Positions 43,691 through 54,342 of a stretch of 64,000 nt of DNA are shown piece by piece. The stretch lies in contig DATIYF010000025.1 in NCBI GenBank assembly GCA_035517775.1, positions 1-64,000 of the forward strand, in the 5' to 3' direction. Source of the DNA: DATIYF01 sp035517775. GTDB lineage: Bacteria; Acidobacteriota; Terriglobia; Terriglobales; Acidobacteriaceae. The notes beneath the pieces were generated by a model. The model was not told where the DNA came from. It made no database searches and saw only the letters and a list, made by a program, of their open reading frames with translations. The translations under genes and the position numbers were made by a program. How positions within the stretch are numbered: position 1 is the stretch's first letter; the number at the start of each line of letters is the position of its first letter.

Positions 43691-44455
43691 ATGCCCGCAA
43701 CCGATTCTACGCAGCGTTTTTCGTCGCGCGTCAACGATTACGTTCGCGGCCGGCCGAGCTATCCGCCGCAGGTGATTGAGCTTCTAAAGGCCGAATGCGG
43801 CCTTACGCCGGATTGCGTGATCGCCGATATTGCTTCCGGCACCGGCATCTTTACCCGCCTGCTGCTGGAGAACGGCAACCGCGTCTTTGGCGTGGAGCCG
43901 AACTCCGCCATGCGGAGCGCGGGAGAAGAATATCTGGCCGCGTTTCGGCAATTCACCAGCTTAAATGGAACCGCCGAAGCCACGAGCCTGCCCGATCACA
44001 GCGTGGACTTCGTGACTGCAGCCCAGGCGGCGCATTGGTTCGACCCGCCGGCGGCAAGGCGGGAGTTCGCGCGCATTCTGCGGCCGGGCGGCTGGCTGGT
44101 CTTTCTGTGGAACGAGCGCCGGGTGGATTCGACGCCGTTTCTTCGCGACTACGAAGCGTTGTTGCTGAAGTTTGGCACCGACTACCAGGACGTGCGCCAC
44201 GAGCACACCACTGGCCGGATGGGCCGGTTTTTCGTGCCGCTGCCGTTCCTGTCTCGCACCTTCGAAATGCTGCAGCCGGTGGATTATGCGGGTCTGGAAC
44301 GAAGGCTGCTTTCTTCCTCCTACACGCCGCCGCCGGAGCATCCCAATCACATCTCCATGCTGCATGATTTGCGGCGCATCTTCGAGGCCCACCAGACGAA
44401 CGGCGAGGTGGTGATCGAATACACCACCCGGGTGTATTTCGGTAGGCTGGACTGA
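43691..44455 (+). CDS. Class I SAM-dependent methyltransferase
   Basis: 254 residues. Motif I is VIADIASGTGIFTRLLLENG (residues 36-56), followed by the acidic end of strand 2 in FGVEPNSAM and a typical post-I segment LPDHSVDFVTAAQAAHWFDP. RILRPGGWLVFLWNERR is the strand-4/5 region. These match the UbiE/Tam-like group acting on small molecules. The start ATG 43691 follows AAGGGC. The opening STQRFSSRVNDYVRGRPSYP is typical of this subgroup. The substrate is not known. Single gene. Confidence 0.9.
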   Translation: MPATDSTQRFSSRVNDYVRGRPSYPPQVIELLKAECGLTPDCVIADIASGTGIFTRLLLENGNRVFGVEPNSAMRSAGEEYLAAFRQFTSLNGTAEATSLPDHSVDFVTAAQAAHWFDPPAARREFARILRPGGWLVFLWNERRVDSTPFLRDYEALLLKFGTDYQDVRHEHTTGRMGRFFVPLPFLSRTFEMLQPVDYAGLERRLLSSSYTPPPEHPNHISMLHDLRRIFEAHQTNGEVVIEYTTRVYFGRLD

Positions 44456-44489
44456 CCTTTGCAGTCAGGCAGTTGGCGGCTGCCCCGGA

Positions 44490-44560
44490 CCGCCAAATGC
44501 TAAGTGCCAACTGCCAGGTGCCATTTCTCAAGTACAGAGGACACGGAGAACACAGAAGCC
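44490..44560. repeat. Low-complexity and CACGGAGAACACAGA-type dispersed repeats
   Basis: AATGCTAAGTGCCAACTGCC is a low-complexity run, then AGTACAGAGGACACGGAGAA, CACAGAAG is a copy of the CACAGAGGACACGG repeat family seen near 24622 and 53300. Both lie upstream of the decarboxylase start at 44612. Confidence 0.55.
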
Positions 44561-44611
44561 CGCAGCGCCTCCGAAATCTGCTTAAATAAATGCGCACCAG
44601 GATGGAGGCCC

Positions 44612-46060
44612 ATGCCTGAAGCCAGCTATCACATGACGCCTGAAGAGTTCCGCCGCCGCGGTCATGCAGTGGTGGATTGGATTGCCGATTACTACGCTCG
44701 AATCGAGTCTTTGCCTGTGCTTTCGCAGGCCGCACCCGGCGAGGTCAGGTCAAAACTGCCGGCCGACCCGCCCGCCCGCGGCGAGCCGTTTGACGCGATA
44801 CTGGCCGATATGGAGCGTGTGATTCTCCCCGGCATAACGCACTGGCAGTCGCCGAACTTCTTTGCGTACTTTCCCAGCAACGCGTCCGGCCCGGCGATTC
44901 TGGGCGATCTGCTTTCTTCCGGCCTGGGGGTGCAGGGGATGCTGTGGGCGACCAGCCCGGCTTGCACCGAGCTGGAAGCTCACGTGCTCGACTGGCTGGC
45001 GGGAATGCTGGGCCTGCCGCAGAAGTTCTTGTCCACAAAAAGCGGCGGGGGCGTGATTCAGGATACGGCTTCCAGCGCCACGCTTTGCGCGCTGCTGGCC
45101 GCCCGTGAGCGGGCCACGAATTACGGCACCAACCAGCGCGGCTGTGACGGCAAGCTGGTGGCCTACACTTCTTCGCAGGCGCATTCTTCCATTGAGAAAG
45201 CGGCCATGATCGCCGGCCTCGGGCGCAACAATCTTCGCCAGATTGCAGTGGATGGCAATTTTGCCATGCGCGCGGAAAGCCTGGCCGGGCAGATCGCGAA
45301 GGACCGCCGCGCCGGCCTGGTGCCGTGCTTTGTATGCGCCACTGTGGGCACCACCTCTTCGAATGCCATTGATCCCGTGCCTGAGATCGGCCGCATCTGC
45401 CGCGAGCACAATCTCTGGCTGCACGTGGATGCCGCCATGAGCGGTACGGCGGCGCTTTGTCCGGAGTTCCGCCACATCCACAACGGCCTGGAGTTCGCCG
45501 ACAGCTATTGCTTAAACCCGCACAAATGGATGTTCACCAACTTCGATTGCGACTGCTTTTACGTCGCCGAGCGGGCGGCGCTGATCAAGACCCTGAGCAT
45601 TCTGCCGGAGTATTTGCGCAATCAGGCCACGGAATCGGGCGCGGTCATTGATTACCGCGACTGGCAGATTCCGCTGGGCCGGCGCTTCCGCTCGCTGAAG
45701 TTGTGGTTTGTGATCCGCCACTACGGGGTGGAGGGTTTGCGGCATCACCTGCGCCAGCACATCGCGCTGGCGCAGCAATTTGCCGCCTGGGTGCGCGCCG
45801 ACGCCCGCTTCGAGCTGGCTGCCCCAGCGCCTTTGAATCTCGTATGCTTCCGGCTCAAGGCGGGGGATGAGGCCAATCAGGCCCTGATGGATCATCTGAA
45901 CCGCGGCGGCGATCTTTACCTCACGCACACCAAGCTGGAGGGCAAGCTCACGCTGCGAGTTTGCGTCGGCCAGACCAACACGCAGGCCCGCCACGTCGAG
46001 CAGGCATGGAAGAGAATTCGCGAAGAGACCGACAAACTTCAGGAACTGAAATCAGCATGA
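44612..46060 (+). CDS. PLP-dependent aromatic-amino-acid-type decarboxylase (group II)
   Basis: 482 residues from ATG 44612 with GGAGG just upstream. The fold follows the group II decarboxylases: the start MTPEEFRRRGHAVVDWIADY, then ITHWQSPNFFAYFPSNASGP, the aromatic PLP-stacking region, VDAAMSGTAALCPE, and the PLP lysine Lys305 in LNPHKWMFTNFDCD. These enzymes decarboxylate aromatic L-amino acids (Tyr, Trp, Phe, DOPA) to amines. Some relatives act as aldehyde synthases when a Tyr becomes Phe; that residue was not checked. Function in Acidobacteria is unknown. The gene stands alone. Confidence 0.93.
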   Translation: MPEASYHMTPEEFRRRGHAVVDWIADYYARIESLPVLSQAAPGEVRSKLPADPPARGEPFDAILADMERVILPGITHWQSPNFFAYFPSNASGPAILGDLLSSGLGVQGMLWATSPACTELEAHVLDWLAGMLGLPQKFLSTKSGGGVIQDTASSATLCALLAARERATNYGTNQRGCDGKLVAYTSSQAHSSIEKAAMIAGLGRNNLRQIAVDGNFAMRAESLAGQIAKDRRAGLVPCFVCATVGTTSSNAIDPVPEIGRICREHNLWLHVDAAMSGTAALCPEFRHIHNGLEFADSYCLNPHKWMFTNFDCDCFYVAERAALIKTLSILPEYLRNQATESGAVIDYRDWQIPLGRRFRSLKLWFVIRHYGVEGLRHHLRQHIALAQQFAAWVRADARFELAAPAPLNLVCFRLKAGDEANQALMDHLNRGGDLYLTHTKLEGKLTLRVCVGQTNTQARHVEQAWKRIREETDKLQELKSA

Positions 46061-46061
46061 C

Positions 46062-46481
46062 CTAGCCGGCGGCCGATTCCCTGGCTTTGCGCGCGAGATA
46101 TTTACCCGGGCCGGTCAAAAAGCGCGCCACCAGAGCGGCGACATTTTCCAGCAGCACCCGGTCTTCTGTGCCGAAGGCGTTCTCGCGGTCGCTCTCAGCA
46201 TCCAGCAGGCCGAGTTCGCGCCCGGCGAGTTTGATGGAAACAATCACCTTGGAACGGGTCTCCGGCCGCGCCATCTGCCCCGGATGAGGCTCGCCGCCAC
46301 CGGCCAGCTTCTGGGTAAAATTGGCGCTCACCGCCAGGTAAATTCCCACCCAGGTATAGTGGCGGCCGCCAGACAACACCTCGACCGCTTTTTCGAGCGG
46401 CGAGCCATGCGCCTGGGGCCTGGCGCTGAGGACCTGCTCAACCTGCGAAAGCACCTGCCGGGGAGAACCATAGACTTTCAC
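46062..46481 (-). CDS. GAF-domain protein
   Basis: 139 residues from GTG 46481. A single GAF domain: GRHYTWVGIYLAVSANFTQK, RPETRSKVIVSIKLAGRELG, LLDAESDRENAFGTEDRVLL, ENVAALVARFL. It resembles the fRMsr-type small GAF proteins, but no catalytic cysteines are present, so it is not expected to be a methionine-sulfoxide reductase. Probably a small-ligand sensor in the cytosol. Convergent with the decarboxylase; stops are one base apart. Confidence 0.8.
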   Translation of the reverse strand: MKVYGSPRQVLSQVEQVLSARPQAHGSPLEKAVEVLSGGRHYTWVGIYLAVSANFTQKLAGGGEPHPGQMARPETRSKVIVSIKLAGRELGLLDAESDRENAFGTEDRVLLENVAALVARFLTGPGKYLARKARESAAG

Positions 46482-46651
46482 GCAGTTGCGCTCCGACGCT
46501 CAAAATTTGAAGGAATGGCGCTTAGTGTAAATGGCGGCCGAGAGAGGGTCAATGAAGTTCGGCAGTCAGCAGTCAAATGCTGAGTGCCGAAGGCTCAGCA
46601 GCAAACCGGTTGTCCTACCGCCCGGCAAGCTGAGCCCTGAGTGGCAAGCGG

Positions 46652-47620
46652 CTAGCGCTTATCCAACTTCGGCGGAGGAGCGGGCGGCGCAGTGGCGGAA
46701 GCCTCGGGCTTGATGACCAAAGCATTCCCGGGAGCCGCGGAGTTTACTCCGAAATCCCAGACGTAGAGATTCATGCCATCCTTGCCCAGCATCTCGACTA
46801 CAGCGTATTCGCCGGGAGCGAGCGGTTGCTGCGGCGTCACCTTCACCCAGCCGCCGGTCAGCTGCTCGGCGGTAGTGAGCACAAGTTTCTGCTGCTGGCT
46901 CGCCTTGCCCAGCGGGTTGATCTTGATATCGCCGACGATCCGCTTGCCCTCCTTGGCCTGCAGCTGAACGATACGAAAGCGGTCCCAGGGCTCCTCCGGC
47001 TGCTGCGGCACAGCAATGGCGCCCTCCGTGGGCTCATTCACGTTGACATAGACGGAGGGCAAGCCGGTATGCGCCTGGATGGCGGCGTGCGGCCCCGGCA
47101 GCTCAATGCTCTGCCGGGCGCTGGCCACGGGGTTGATGGCGGCACGCAGAATGTTGTGCTTGATATTGCGGTTGATCTCGCCGCCACTCTGTTGCAGCTC
47201 CACCAGTTGGGGCTGGCCCTGGAAAGTATCGAGCAGCATGATGCCGCCATCCTGGGGCAGACGCAGGCCGGGTGCCACCTGCGGACTGCGCGCCTCTTCG
47301 GCCTTGCGGTCAGCCTCCAGTTGCTTTTCGAGCTCTACGGCCTCGGGCGGGGGCACACCCGCCTCGCGGTCTTTCTCGAATTTGTCTGTCGCCGGCCAGT
47401 CCACCATGGAGTTCGGCACTTCCTCCCACTCATCGCGCTCGGCGCTGTAATAGCGCACCCGGTCGCCGTGAACTTCCCATTGCGTGGCCAGCTGGTAGGA
47501 GCCGTCTTTGAGTATGAGCCGCTTGGAGAGCTGCTGGGCATTGCCTGGAACGAGGCAAAGGCTCAGCACGAGAAAAGCGGATAGCCAGAATGGCTGCAAT
47601 CGCGGATACCACCCACCCAT
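46652..47620 (-). CDS. Secreted protein of unknown family (322 aa)
   Basis: 322 residues with a signal peptide (residues 1-28, FWLSAFLVLSLCLVPGNAQQ). Near the N-terminus is a recognisable Acidobacterial-type stretch, LILKDGSYQLATQWEVHGDR, VRYYSAERDEWEEVPNSMVD. A proline-rich acidic linker (EAGVPPPEAVELEKQLEAD) follows. The C-terminal half is beta-rich (VYVNVNEPTEGAIAVPQQPE, GGWVKVTPQQPLAPGEYAV) and ends in a Pro/Lys tail. The function is unknown. The gene is divergent from the racemase-like gene. Confidence 0.75.
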   Translation of the reverse strand: MGGWYPRLQPFWLSAFLVLSLCLVPGNAQQLSKRLILKDGSYQLATQWEVHGDRVRYYSAERDEWEEVPNSMVDWPATDKFEKDREAGVPPPEAVELEKQLEADRKAEEARSPQVAPGLRLPQDGGIMLLDTFQGQPQLVELQQSGGEINRNIKHNILRAAINPVASARQSIELPGPHAAIQAHTGLPSVYVNVNEPTEGAIAVPQQPEEPWDRFRIVQLQAKEGKRIVGDIKINPLGKASQQQKLVLTTAEQLTGGWVKVTPQQPLAPGEYAVVEMLGKDGMNLYVWDFGVNSAAPGNALVIKPEASATAPPAPPPKLDKR

Positions 47621-47699
47621 AGCTTAATTATGAACTTCGACAAACGGGTTTGCCATGCGAGGATAGCTGCCGGGCGTCTGGGCCGCAATAGGCGATACC

Positions 47700-48395
47700 A
47701 TGAAAACAGCGGGCATGATCGGGGGCGTTGGGCCGGAATCCACCATCGAGTATTACCGCGGCATTGTCACCGAGTTCCGCAAGGCAACCGGTGAAGATAT
47801 TTACCCTTCGCTTATTATCAATAGCATTAACATGGCAAGATTGCGCGACCTGATTGCCGCCGAACGGCGCGGCGAGGCCGCAGACTATCTGGTTGAGGAA
47901 CTGCACCGGCTCTCCGCCGCCGGCGCCAGCTTCGGTTTTATCGGAGCCAATGCCCCTCACCTTGTGTTTGCCGAGGTGCTCCGGCGCTCGCCATTGCCCC
48001 TGATCAGTATTGTCGAAGTCACCTGCGCCGAGGCAAAAGCCCGCGGGTTGAAGAAACTTGCTCTGTTCGGGGCGCGCTTCACCATGCAGGCGGCCTTTTA
48101 TCCTGAGGTCTTTTCGAAAGAAGGAATCGCCATTGTGATGCCCATGGCCGAGGAACAGGCGTGGATCCATGAAATCTACCTGAACCAATTGGTGCATGGC
48201 CTCATCCGGCCGGAGACCCGCGAGAGGCTGTTGCAAATTGCAGAGCGGATCAGAAATCAGGACAACACAGACGGGTTAATTCTCGGCGGGACCGAGCTTT
48301 CACTGATTCTTCGGGAAGAGAGCGCCTGCGGAATACCGCTGCTGGATACCACGAAGATTCATGTGCGAGCCGTGGTGACGGAAATGCTAAAATAG
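47700..48395 (+). CDS. Aspartate/glutamate racemase-family protein lacking both catalytic cysteines
   Basis: 231 residues, the usual length. The fold is clear: MKTAGMIGGVGPESTIEYYR and the two pseudosymmetric halves. At the first catalytic site the family CNTxH reads GANAPH (Ala83 in place of Cys), and at the second, LGCTE reads LGGTE (Gly197 in place of Cys). A cysteine at 109 or 210 is not in the normal place. Racemisation by the two-cysteine mechanism is therefore unlikely; an altered enzyme or a binding protein are options. The protein has a normal C-terminal DTTKIHVRAVV. Confidence 0.8.
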   Translation: MKTAGMIGGVGPESTIEYYRGIVTEFRKATGEDIYPSLIINSINMARLRDLIAAERRGEAADYLVEELHRLSAAGASFGFIGANAPHLVFAEVLRRSPLPLISIVEVTCAEAKARGLKKLALFGARFTMQAAFYPEVFSKEGIAIVMPMAEEQAWIHEIYLNQLVHGLIRPETRERLLQIAERIRNQDNTDGLILGGTELSLILREESACGIPLLDTTKIHVRAVVTEMLK

Positions 48396-48571
48396 CGGGT
48401 TTCCATCGAGCTTTGCTCGGCCGCCCCACACGGCGATTCCGAGTTCGCCTGCACGTTCCCATCGAAATTTTCGATGCAAGTCTGCCATTTATTTCCACAG
48501 CCATCTCTGGCATAATTGATCGTGCACCCATCCTGCACAACATTCCACAGACAATTCAGGGCGAGGAAGCG

Positions 48572-50245
<1,674 letters not shown>

Positions 50246-50296
50246 CCGCTAACCTTTTTCAGAGGCGCTCGTCGAATGCAACAGTGGCGGTGCCCC

Positions 50297-51097
50297 ATGA
50301 GTGTGTCCTTCTCTTTTCGCCTGCTGCTGCTTTGTGGTTTGGCTGCTTCCTTCCTCGTCGCCGATACACTGCCCCCCGCTCAAGAGATCGTCGCCCGTTA
50401 TGACCAGGCGCTGGGCGGCCGCGCCGCCATTTTGCGGCATACCTCCTGCACCATGAGGGGAACATTAGAGGTCCGCAAACCCGAGGGTTCGGTTTTTCTC
50501 CCGTTCGTTTTCTACGCCATGGCGCCATATCGCCGGCTGGAGAAGATAACGCTGCCCAAGCATGCCGGGGACAATCTGAGCGGTTTTGATGGTGAGAACG
50601 CCTGGGGCTTGGACCCTCGAAACGGAGCCCAGGTCCTGACCGGAAACGATCGTGAGAGCGCCAAGCGCGATGCTGATTTCTACTACCCGCTGACCGAGCT
50701 CTCCTGGTTCAAATCCATGCAGACGGTGGGGCCAGAAGAATTCGAGGCTAGACCCTGCTATCGTCTGCATGGCATTAACAACTGGAACAAATCGAACGAT
50801 CACTTCTACGATCGCGAAACCGGGTTGCTGGTGGGCTACGAATTCGAGACCACGTGGCAGAGTGGCAAGGTCTGGGTGCACGAGATTTTTTCCGATTATC
50901 AAAAAATAGACGGCGTGCTCTTCCCCATGAAGCAGACGGTCAAGATTCGGCCCGAGAATGGCGGCGAATGGACCGTTGCCCAGATCTTCGCCTACTCCTC
51001 GGTGACATTTAACGATGTGGATTCGAGCATCTTTGCCCCGCCCAAGGCGGTCCGCGATCTGCTGATGAAACCGGCGGCTCGGCCGGCCGGTCTGTAA
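50297..51097 (+). CDS. Secreted LolA-like/outer-membrane lipoprotein-sorting fold protein
   Basis: 266 residues from ATG 50297 with a signal peptide (FRLLLLCGLAASFLVAD). The mature part has alternating beta strands: AQEIVARYDQALGGRAAILR, HTSCTMRGTLEVRKPEGSVF, NLSGFDGENAWGLDPRNGAQ, and a C-terminal DYQKIDGVLFPMKQTVKI. This repeating pattern is that of LolA/LolB-like, half-barrel periplasmic proteins common in Acidobacteria. The lipid or lipoprotein ligand is unknown. It lies between pyrG and kdsA on the same strand. Confidence 0.65.
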   Translation: MSVSFSFRLLLLCGLAASFLVADTLPPAQEIVARYDQALGGRAAILRHTSCTMRGTLEVRKPEGSVFLPFVFYAMAPYRRLEKITLPKHAGDNLSGFDGENAWGLDPRNGAQVLTGNDRESAKRDADFYYPLTELSWFKSMQTVGPEEFEARPCYRLHGINNWNKSNDHFYDRETGLLVGYEFETTWQSGKVWVHEIFSDYQKIDGVLFPMKQTVKIRPENGGEWTVAQIFAYSSVTFNDVDSSIFAPPKAVRDLLMKPAARPAGL

Positions 51098-51208
51098 ACC
51101 CACAGCGGCGCTCATTGCGAATGACGGCCTTGCGGCTTGACTGAGCTTAGCTCGCTAATAGCCTCGTGTACCTTCACGCCCTTCCTGGTTTATCTTTACT
51201 GTTACAGC

Positions 51209-52057
51209 ATGACTGTCTCATTTCAGCTGGAAGGCGTGCGCGTCGGCTCGGGCGATCTGTTTCTTATCGCGGGGCCCTGCGTGATCGAGAGCGAAGAACA
51301 CGCTCTATTCATGGCCGAGGTCATCAAAGGTGTGACCCGCTCACTGAACGTTCCTTTTATCTTCAAAGCTTCCTATGACAAGGCGAATCGAACTTCAATT
51401 CGCAGCTTCCGCGGACCGGGGCTGGCCGAGGGGTTGCGCATCCTGAAAAAAGTGAAAGATGAAGTGCACGTGCCGGTGTTGACCGACGTGCACCAAACTG
51501 CCGACGTGCCTAAGGTTGCCGAAGTCGCCGATGTGCTGCAGATTCCCGCCTTCCTCTGCCGCCAAACCGACTTGATCGTGGCCGCGGCCATGACGGAGCG
51601 GGTGATCAATATCAAGAAAGGCCAGTTCGTTTCTCCCTGGGATATGAGGCATGCGGTGGAAAAATGCCGCACCGCGGGCAACGACCGGGTTTTCGTCACC
51701 GAACGCGGCAGCTCCTTCGGCTACAACAATCTGGTGGTGGATATGCGCTCGCTGGCCGTCATGCGCAAGTTTGCGCCGGTGGTTTTCGATGCCACCCACT
51801 CGGTGCAGTTGCCCTCCGCCACTCATGGTGATGAAGACGGTCCGGCGGCCAGCGGCGGTCAGCCTGAATTCATTCCCGTGCTGGCGCGGGCCGCGGTCGC
51901 TGCCGGCGTGGACGGAGTCTTTATGGAGGTTCACGATAACCCCAAGGAAGCCAAGTCGGATGGGGCGAATGCGCTCGAATCCACCAAGTTGCGGACCGTG
52001 TTGAAGGAACTTCAGGCGGTGCACAGGGCGGTGGAGGCAGCGCACGCCACGCCGTGA
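51209..52057 (+). CDS. kdsA: 3-deoxy-8-phosphooctulonate synthase (Kdo-8-P synthase)
   Basis: 282 residues from ATG 51209. Motifs: LIAGPCVIESEEHALFMAEV, FIFKASYDKANRTSIRSFRG, VLTDVHQ, and FDATHSVQLPS. Condenses PEP with arabinose-5-phosphate on the way to Kdo of LPS. Cys24 in GPCVIES marks the metal-dependent class (the metal-free class has Asn there). The Arg/Lys phosphate ligands are present. Together with kdsD at 53358, it gives the Kdo branch of the envelope pathway. Confidence 0.96.
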   Translation: MTVSFQLEGVRVGSGDLFLIAGPCVIESEEHALFMAEVIKGVTRSLNVPFIFKASYDKANRTSIRSFRGPGLAEGLRILKKVKDEVHVPVLTDVHQTADVPKVAEVADVLQIPAFLCRQTDLIVAAAMTERVINIKKGQFVSPWDMRHAVEKCRTAGNDRVFVTERGSSFGYNNLVVDMRSLAVMRKFAPVVFDATHSVQLPSATHGDEDGPAASGGQPEFIPVLARAAVAAGVDGVFMEVHDNPKEAKSDGANALESTKLRTVLKELQAVHRAVEAAHATP

Positions 52058-52105
52058 GCGGCCCCGCCTCGTACCTCCATCTGCTACTATTTCCGCCAAA
52101 TCCCC

Positions 52106-53251
52106 GTGAGCTCATTCGCCACCATTTCCGGCGTGATCATCCTGCTGGCAGTACTTCTGGATGCCTTTGAAACCGTGGTCCTTCCGCGGCGCATTGCCCG
52201 CCATTTTCGCCTTACCGCGTGGTTCTATCGCCGCACCTGGATTCCCTGGCGACGGCTGGCTTCCAAGATCCCCTCGCAAGTTCGCCGAGAGTCGTTCCTG
52301 GGGTATTTCGGGCCGCTTTCGCTCATCTTTCTGCTTATTTTTTGGGCGGCAGGGCTGATCTTCGGCTTCGCTCTGGTGCAGTATGGAACCGGAGAGCACG
52401 TTCAACTGGGAGGCGAACTGATCACCTTCGGCGCACTGGTTTATCACAGCGGCGAAACCTTTTTTACTTTGGGCTATGGCGATATTGTGCCCACTTCGTC
52501 TTTGTCGCGGGCGCTGTCGGTGGCCGAGGCTGGCACCGGTTTCGCCCTGCTGGGCGCGGTGATTGGGTATTTGCCAACGATTTACGGCGCGTTTTCCCGG
52601 CGTGAGATTCAGATTTCCCTGCTCGATGCCCGCAGCGGGTCGCCTCCCACGGCCGCCGAACTGCTGGGGCGTTTTGGCAACTGTCCCAGCCAGGAAGGAC
52701 TTGATCGGATTTTCCTTGAGTGGGAGCACTGGGCGGCCGAAGTGCTCGAGAGCCACCTTTCTTACCCGGTGCTGAGCTTTTATCGCTCGCAGCACAACAA
52801 CCAGTCCTGGCTGGGAGCGCTGACCACGATCCTCGATGCCAGCGCCCTGATCATCATGGGGGTGGACGGATTGCGCAAGGAGCAGGCCAAGCTCACCTTC
52901 GCCATGGCCCGGCATGCGGTGGTGGACCTGGCGCAGGTGCTGAACGCGCGCTACGATCCGCAAATGGCGGAGCGATTGACTGCGAAGGACATGGAGGAAT
53001 TGCGCCGCCGATTGACAGAAGCTGGCGTGAAGCTGCGATCGGATGCCGAGGCTGAAGAAAAGCTTTCGCAGCTGCGTGCCCTGTATGAGCCCTATGCCCA
53101 GGCCATGGCCCGCACCCTGCTGATTACTCTGCCGCCGTGGATGTATGCCGAAAAGAGAAAGGACAACTGGCAGAGCGGGCCCTGGGATCGCGCCATCCAG
53201 GCGCGCAGTTTGGGCGGACTAGGGCATGCGGCCAGAGACGATCACTTCTGA
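52106..53251 (+). CDS. Potassium-channel-like membrane protein
   Basis: 381 residues from GTG 52106. Hydrophobic helices lie at residues 8-22 and 70-95, then a pore region SGETFFTLGYGDIVPTSSLS with the TLGYGD selectivity filter and a following helix (GTGFALLGAVIGYLPTIYGA). The remaining ~220 residues are cytosolic, with no obvious RCK domain, and contain helical regions (DMEELRRRLTEAGVKLRSD). It would conduct K+ or other monovalent cations. Sits between kdsA and kdsD in the same direction. Confidence 0.85.
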   Translation: MSSFATISGVIILLAVLLDAFETVVLPRRIARHFRLTAWFYRRTWIPWRRLASKIPSQVRRESFLGYFGPLSLIFLLIFWAAGLIFGFALVQYGTGEHVQLGGELITFGALVYHSGETFFTLGYGDIVPTSSLSRALSVAEAGTGFALLGAVIGYLPTIYGAFSRREIQISLLDARSGSPPTAAELLGRFGNCPSQEGLDRIFLEWEHWAAEVLESHLSYPVLSFYRSQHNNQSWLGALTTILDASALIIMGVDGLRKEQAKLTFAMARHAVVDLAQVLNARYDPQMAERLTAKDMEELRRRLTEAGVKLRSDAEAEEKLSQLRALYEPYAQAMARTLLITLPPWMYAEKRKDNWQSGPWDRAIQARSLGGLGHAARDDHF

Positions 53252-53357
53252 TTTTTGTTCCGCGCACTTTAATCTCAGCGGCGATCTCCCGGGGCTTTAA
53301 CCACAGAGACGCCGAGACCCAGAGGATGACGCCGGGCGTGCTAACATCCTCTCTTCC

Positions 53358-54341
53358 ATGAACCGCATTGGCGAGAACGTTGTGCGCATTGAAGCCGAGG
53401 CCCTGCGCGCCCTGGCCGATCGCATCGCCGGGCCGATGGCAGCAGCATTCAACTGCGCCGTGGAACTCATGTACGGTTGCGCCGGGCGCGTGGTGGTGAC
53501 CGGCATGGGCAAAAGCGGGATCGTGGCGCGCAAGATTGCCGCGACTTTGAGCTCCACCGGAACCCCTGCGCTTTACATGCACCCGGTCGAAGCCTTGCAC
53601 GGCGACCTGGGGATGATCGTGCGCGGGGATGTAGTGGTGGCCCTTTCCGCCAGCGGCGAAACCGAGGAAATTTTGCGGCTTCTCGCCACGCTTAAGCGGC
53701 TGCAGGTGCCGGTCATCTCGCTCACCTGCGATCAGGCGGAGTCGAAAGGCAAAGTCTCTACCCTGGCCGCGGCCGCGGACATCGCGCTCGATTGTTCCGT
53801 CGCCCAAGAGGCCTGCTCGCTTGGCCTGGCGCCCACCGCTTCCACCACCACTATGCTGGCACTGGGCGATGCCCTCGCTGTGGCCTTATCTGACAAGCGC
53901 GGCTTTAAGGAGGAAGATTTCGCCAACCTGCATCCCGGCGGCAAGCTGGGCAAGCGCCTAGCGCGCGTCCACTCCCTCATGCACACCGGCGAAGCGGTTC
54001 CCGCCGTAACGCCGCAGACCAAAATGCCGGATGTGATTTACGAAATGTCGCGCAAGAAGTTGGGCGTGACTGCGGTGGTCGAAAACGGCAGGCTGGCGGG
54101 CCTCATCAGCGACGGCGACCTGCGTCGCCTGCTCGAAAAGCGGGGCAAAGACGTGCTCGACCTGACCGCCGGCGAGTGCATGACCCGCGACCCCAAGACG
54201 ATTTCCGGCCAGGAGTTTGCTGCCGCCGCCCTGGCCGTGATGGAGCAGAAGAAAATCACCTCGCTGCTGGTGGTGGATGGCGCCGGCCGCCTGGAAGGAA
54301 TTGTTCATCTGCACGATCTCTGGGGAACGGAGATGGTTTGA
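53358..54341 (+). CDS. kdsD: Arabinose-5-phosphate isomerase (KdsD/KpsF/GutQ)
   Basis: 327 residues. The N-terminal SIS domain: VVVTGMGKSGIVARKIAATL, STGTPALYMHPVEALHGDLG, ALSASGETEEILRLLATLKR, and GDALAVALSDKRGF. Two CBS domains follow (EMSRKKLGVTAVVENGRLAG, LISDGDLRRLLEKRGKDVLD; TLAVMEQKKITSLLVVDG). It converts ribulose-5-phosphate to arabinose-5-phosphate for KdsA. All catalytic regions present. The LysE-type gene starts one base after its stop. Confidence 0.95.
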   Translation: MNRIGENVVRIEAEALRALADRIAGPMAAAFNCAVELMYGCAGRVVVTGMGKSGIVARKIAATLSSTGTPALYMHPVEALHGDLGMIVRGDVVVALSASGETEEILRLLATLKRLQVPVISLTCDQAESKGKVSTLAAAADIALDCSVAQEACSLGLAPTASTTTMLALGDALAVALSDKRGFKEEDFANLHPGGKLGKRLARVHSLMHTGEAVPAVTPQTKMPDVIYEMSRKKLGVTAVVENGRLAGLISDGDLRRLLEKRGKDVLDLTAGECMTRDPKTISGQEFAAAALAVMEQKKITSLLVVDGAGRLEGIVHLHDLWGTEMV

Positions 54342-54342
54342 G

